Source of the DNA: CAZPMO01 sp964587515
GTDB lineage: Bacteria > Pseudomonadota > Alphaproteobacteria > MPNO01
NCBI GenBank assembly: GCA_964587515.1
Contig: CAZPMO010000225.1
Location: 1-6,919, forward strand
DNA: 6,919 nucleotides
Reading direction: 5' to 3'
Shown here: positions 5,973-6,919 of the stretch, in pieces
Position numbering within the stretch: the stretch's first letter is position 1
Layout of the letters: each line of letters starts with the position of its first letter
Translations under genes and position numbers: made by a program
The notes under the pieces: generated by a model
The model's database searches: none
What the model was told of the DNA's origin: nothing
The model's input: only the letters and a program-made list of their open reading frames with translations

Positions 5973-6002
5973 TGACCGGTCCGGCCATCCATATACCGGT
6001 CA
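5973..6002. repeat. Perfect 8-base inverted repeat upstream of infA
   Basis: TGACCGGT at 5973-5980 is mirrored by ACCGGTCA at 5995-6002 with a 14-base spacer. No T tract follows, so it does not look like an intrinsic terminator for the preceding gene. It could be an operator for a dimeric regulator or a leader hairpin of infA. A second short hairpin, TTTCGCG (6014-6020) with CGCGAAA (6030-6036), follows within the same leader. Function unknown. Confidence 0.5.
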
Positions 6003-6052
6003 GGAAATTTCGGTTTCGCGGCGCTGCGGCGCGAAATACGGGTCAACGACAG

Positions 6053-6060
6053 AAGGAGGA
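6053..6060 (+). promoter_or_regulatory. Ribosome binding site AAGGAGGA deciding a TTG start
   Basis: AAGGAGGA ends 6 bases before TTG 6067. This strong site, with ideal spacing, is the main reason to accept the non-ATG start of infA. Confidence 0.85.
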
Positions 6061-6066
6061 AACGGT

Positions 6067-6282
6067 TTGAAAGAAGAGTTGCTCGAGTTCAGCGGTACGG
6101 TTGTCGAGAAGCTTCCCAACGCAATGTTCAAGGTGAAGCTCGAGAACGATCATGAAATTATCGCCCAGCCCAAGGGTAAGATGCGCAAGTTTCGCATCCG
6201 GGTCATGGTCGGCGATCGCGTCGATGTGGAAATGACCCCCTACGACCTGACCAAGGGCCGCATCACGTTCAGGCACAAATAA
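6067..6282 (+). CDS. infA: Translation initiation factor IF-1
   Basis: A 71-residue S1/OB-fold protein, the family's usual length (about 72). IF-1 binds the 30S A site with IF-2 and IF-3 during initiation. Characteristic segments are all present: KEELLEFSGTVVEKLPNAMFKVKLEN (2-27), GKMRK (37-41), IRVMVGDRV (44-52) and the hallmark VEMTPYDLTKGRITFR (54-69). It starts with TTG in place of the usual ATG, giving (M)KEE where the common form reads MAKEE. Compared from memory with typical alphaproteobacterial IF-1, the loop around 31-43 differs (AQPKGKMRKFRIR against AHTAGKMRKNRIR), as does END for ENG at 26-28. It may thus be a second, divergent infA copy. The neighbours are not those I associate with the main alphaproteobacterial locus (maf and similar). 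A leader with inverted repeats precedes it. Confidence 0.95.
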   Translation: MKEELLEFSGTVVEKLPNAMFKVKLENDHEIIAQPKGKMRKFRIRVMVGDRVDVEMTPYDLTKGRITFRHK

Positions 6283-6288
6283 GCGCCC

Positions 6289-6306
6289 CGGCGATCAGAA
6301 TCGCCG
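6289..6306. terminator. Hairpin between convergent infA and glutamine synthetase-family gene
   Basis: CGGCGAT (6289-6295), a 4-base loop, and ATCGCCG (6300-6306) make a perfect 7-pair hairpin 6 bases after the infA stop. Neither side has a clean T run; the minus-strand side has a weak CTTATTTGT stretch. Its place between two converging stop codons suggests a two-way terminator. Confidence 0.55.
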
Positions 6307-6319
6307 ACGTTCCTAACGC

Positions 6320-6919
6320 CTAGAACAAACTAAAATATTCCCGCTGCTCCCAGTCGGTGACCTCGGACAGGAAGCGGGACACCTCGAATTCCTTCAGCAT
6401 CAGGATGTAATCCACGAATTGCCGGCCCAGCCGGTCGTGGAACATCTCATCGCCGCGCAGCGCCGCGATTGCCTCCATCAGGCTGCGCGGCAGCTTCGTC
6501 GCGTCGGCCTCATAGGCGGCGTCCGCCGGCGGCGGCAGGGGCAGCGCGTTCGCCACCCCGTCCATGCCCGAGAGAATCTGCGACGTCATGTAGAGATACG
6601 GGTTCGCCGCCGGATCGCCGGCGCGGTTTTCGACCCGGGTTCCCGGATCGCCGTCGCCGCCGACGGCGCGGATCATCACGCCGCGGTCGTCATGGCCCCA
6701 TACCGCCCGGTCCGGCGCCAGCGAATAAGGCTGATAGCGTTTGTAGCCGTTGATGGTCGGCGTGGTGAAGATCGACGCCGCGTTCGCATGCGCCAGCAAC
6801 CCCGCGACGTAGTGACCGGCGAATGAAGACAGACCATGTTCGCCGTCGGCCGAGACGAACGCGTTGTCGCCGGTTTTCCGATCGCGCAGCGATTGATGCA
6901 AATGCCAGCCGCTGGAAAA
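6320..6919 (-). CDS. Glutamine synthetase-family ligase, C-terminal part (cut by window edge)
   Basis: About 199 C-terminal residues; the N-terminal half lies beyond the right edge. The first visible residues, SSGWHLHQSL, match the family GSG.H.H.SL metal-binding segment. Then come the glutamate/ATP-site signature TPTINGYKRYQPYSLAP, the DDRGVMIR segment that corresponds to the conserved NR...R, and RVENRAGDPAANPYLY with the metal-ligand glutamate. The C-terminal end EVSRFLSEVTDWEQREYFSLF is the pattern seen in GlnA-like proteins. The region where adenylylated GlnA has NLYDLP reads ANALPLPPP with no tyrosine at the expected place, so it resembles gamma-glutamylamide/polyamine synthetases (PuuA-like) or other GlnA-like ligases more than housekeeping GlnA. 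Such enzymes join an amine to the gamma-carboxyl of glutamate using ATP. Substrate not determinable. It converges with infA. Confidence 0.93.
   Translation of the reverse strand, partial: FSSGWHLHQSLRDRKTGDNAFVSADGEHGLSSFAGHYVAGLLAHANAASIFTTPTINGYKRYQPYSLAPDRAVWGHDDRGVMIRAVGGDGDPGTRVENRAGDPAANPYLYMTSQILSGMDGVANALPLPPPADAAYEADATKLPRSLMEAIAALRGDEMFHDRLGRQFVDYILMLKEFEVSRFLSEVTDWEQREYFSLF

Noticed and set aside
6419..6826. Plus-strand open frames opposite the glutamine synthetase-family gene
   Set aside because: Arginine-rich shadow translations with no motifs, while the minus strand carries all the conserved GS signatures.

Overview
The window looks like chromosomal DNA of a GC-rich alphaproteobacterium. 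Three things point that way: strong G/C bias at third codon positions in every gene, an IF-1 protein close to the alphaproteobacterial form, and at the left edge a palindromic intergenic repeat of a type I recall from Rhizobiales and relatives. No mobile element, CRISPR array, tRNA or rRNA is visible.

Layout. At 1-172 there is a repeat element and a short leader with a possible extended -10 promoter. At 173-1861 (+) is a thiamine-diphosphate-dependent enzyme of the acetolactate synthase/decarboxylase superfamily. Facing it, with only 3 bases between the stop codons, is a compact minus-strand operon read from 4549 down to 1865: a luciferase-like flavin-dependent oxidoreductase, a CaiB/BaiF (family III) CoA-transferase, and a MaoC/hot-dog protein whose start overlaps the transferase stop by 4 bases. 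This set suggests oxidation of a small substrate followed by CoA-thioester chemistry. The substrate cannot be read from sequence.

The 4550-4877 gap holds an extreme AT island (2 G/C in 70 bases at 4681-4750) between two divergent units. At 4878-5243 (+) lies a small exported protein whose 3' end shows signs of two compensating frameshifts, followed by a convincing rho-independent terminator at 5298-5334. Next on the plus strand are a carboxymuconolactone-decarboxylase/AhpD-fold protein without the AhpD cysteine pair (5394-5942) and a somewhat divergent translation initiation factor IF-1 starting at TTG (6067-6282). A hairpin separates IF-1 from the C-terminal part of a glutamine synthetase-family ligase on the minus strand (6320 to the window edge).

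The most interesting points are the LLM/CaiB/MaoC operon facing a ThDP enzyme (a possible uncharacterised degradation pathway), the MaoC protein lacking the usual hydratase Asp/His, the AT island, and the paired frameshift signature. I found no clear evidence of a wholly new class of system.
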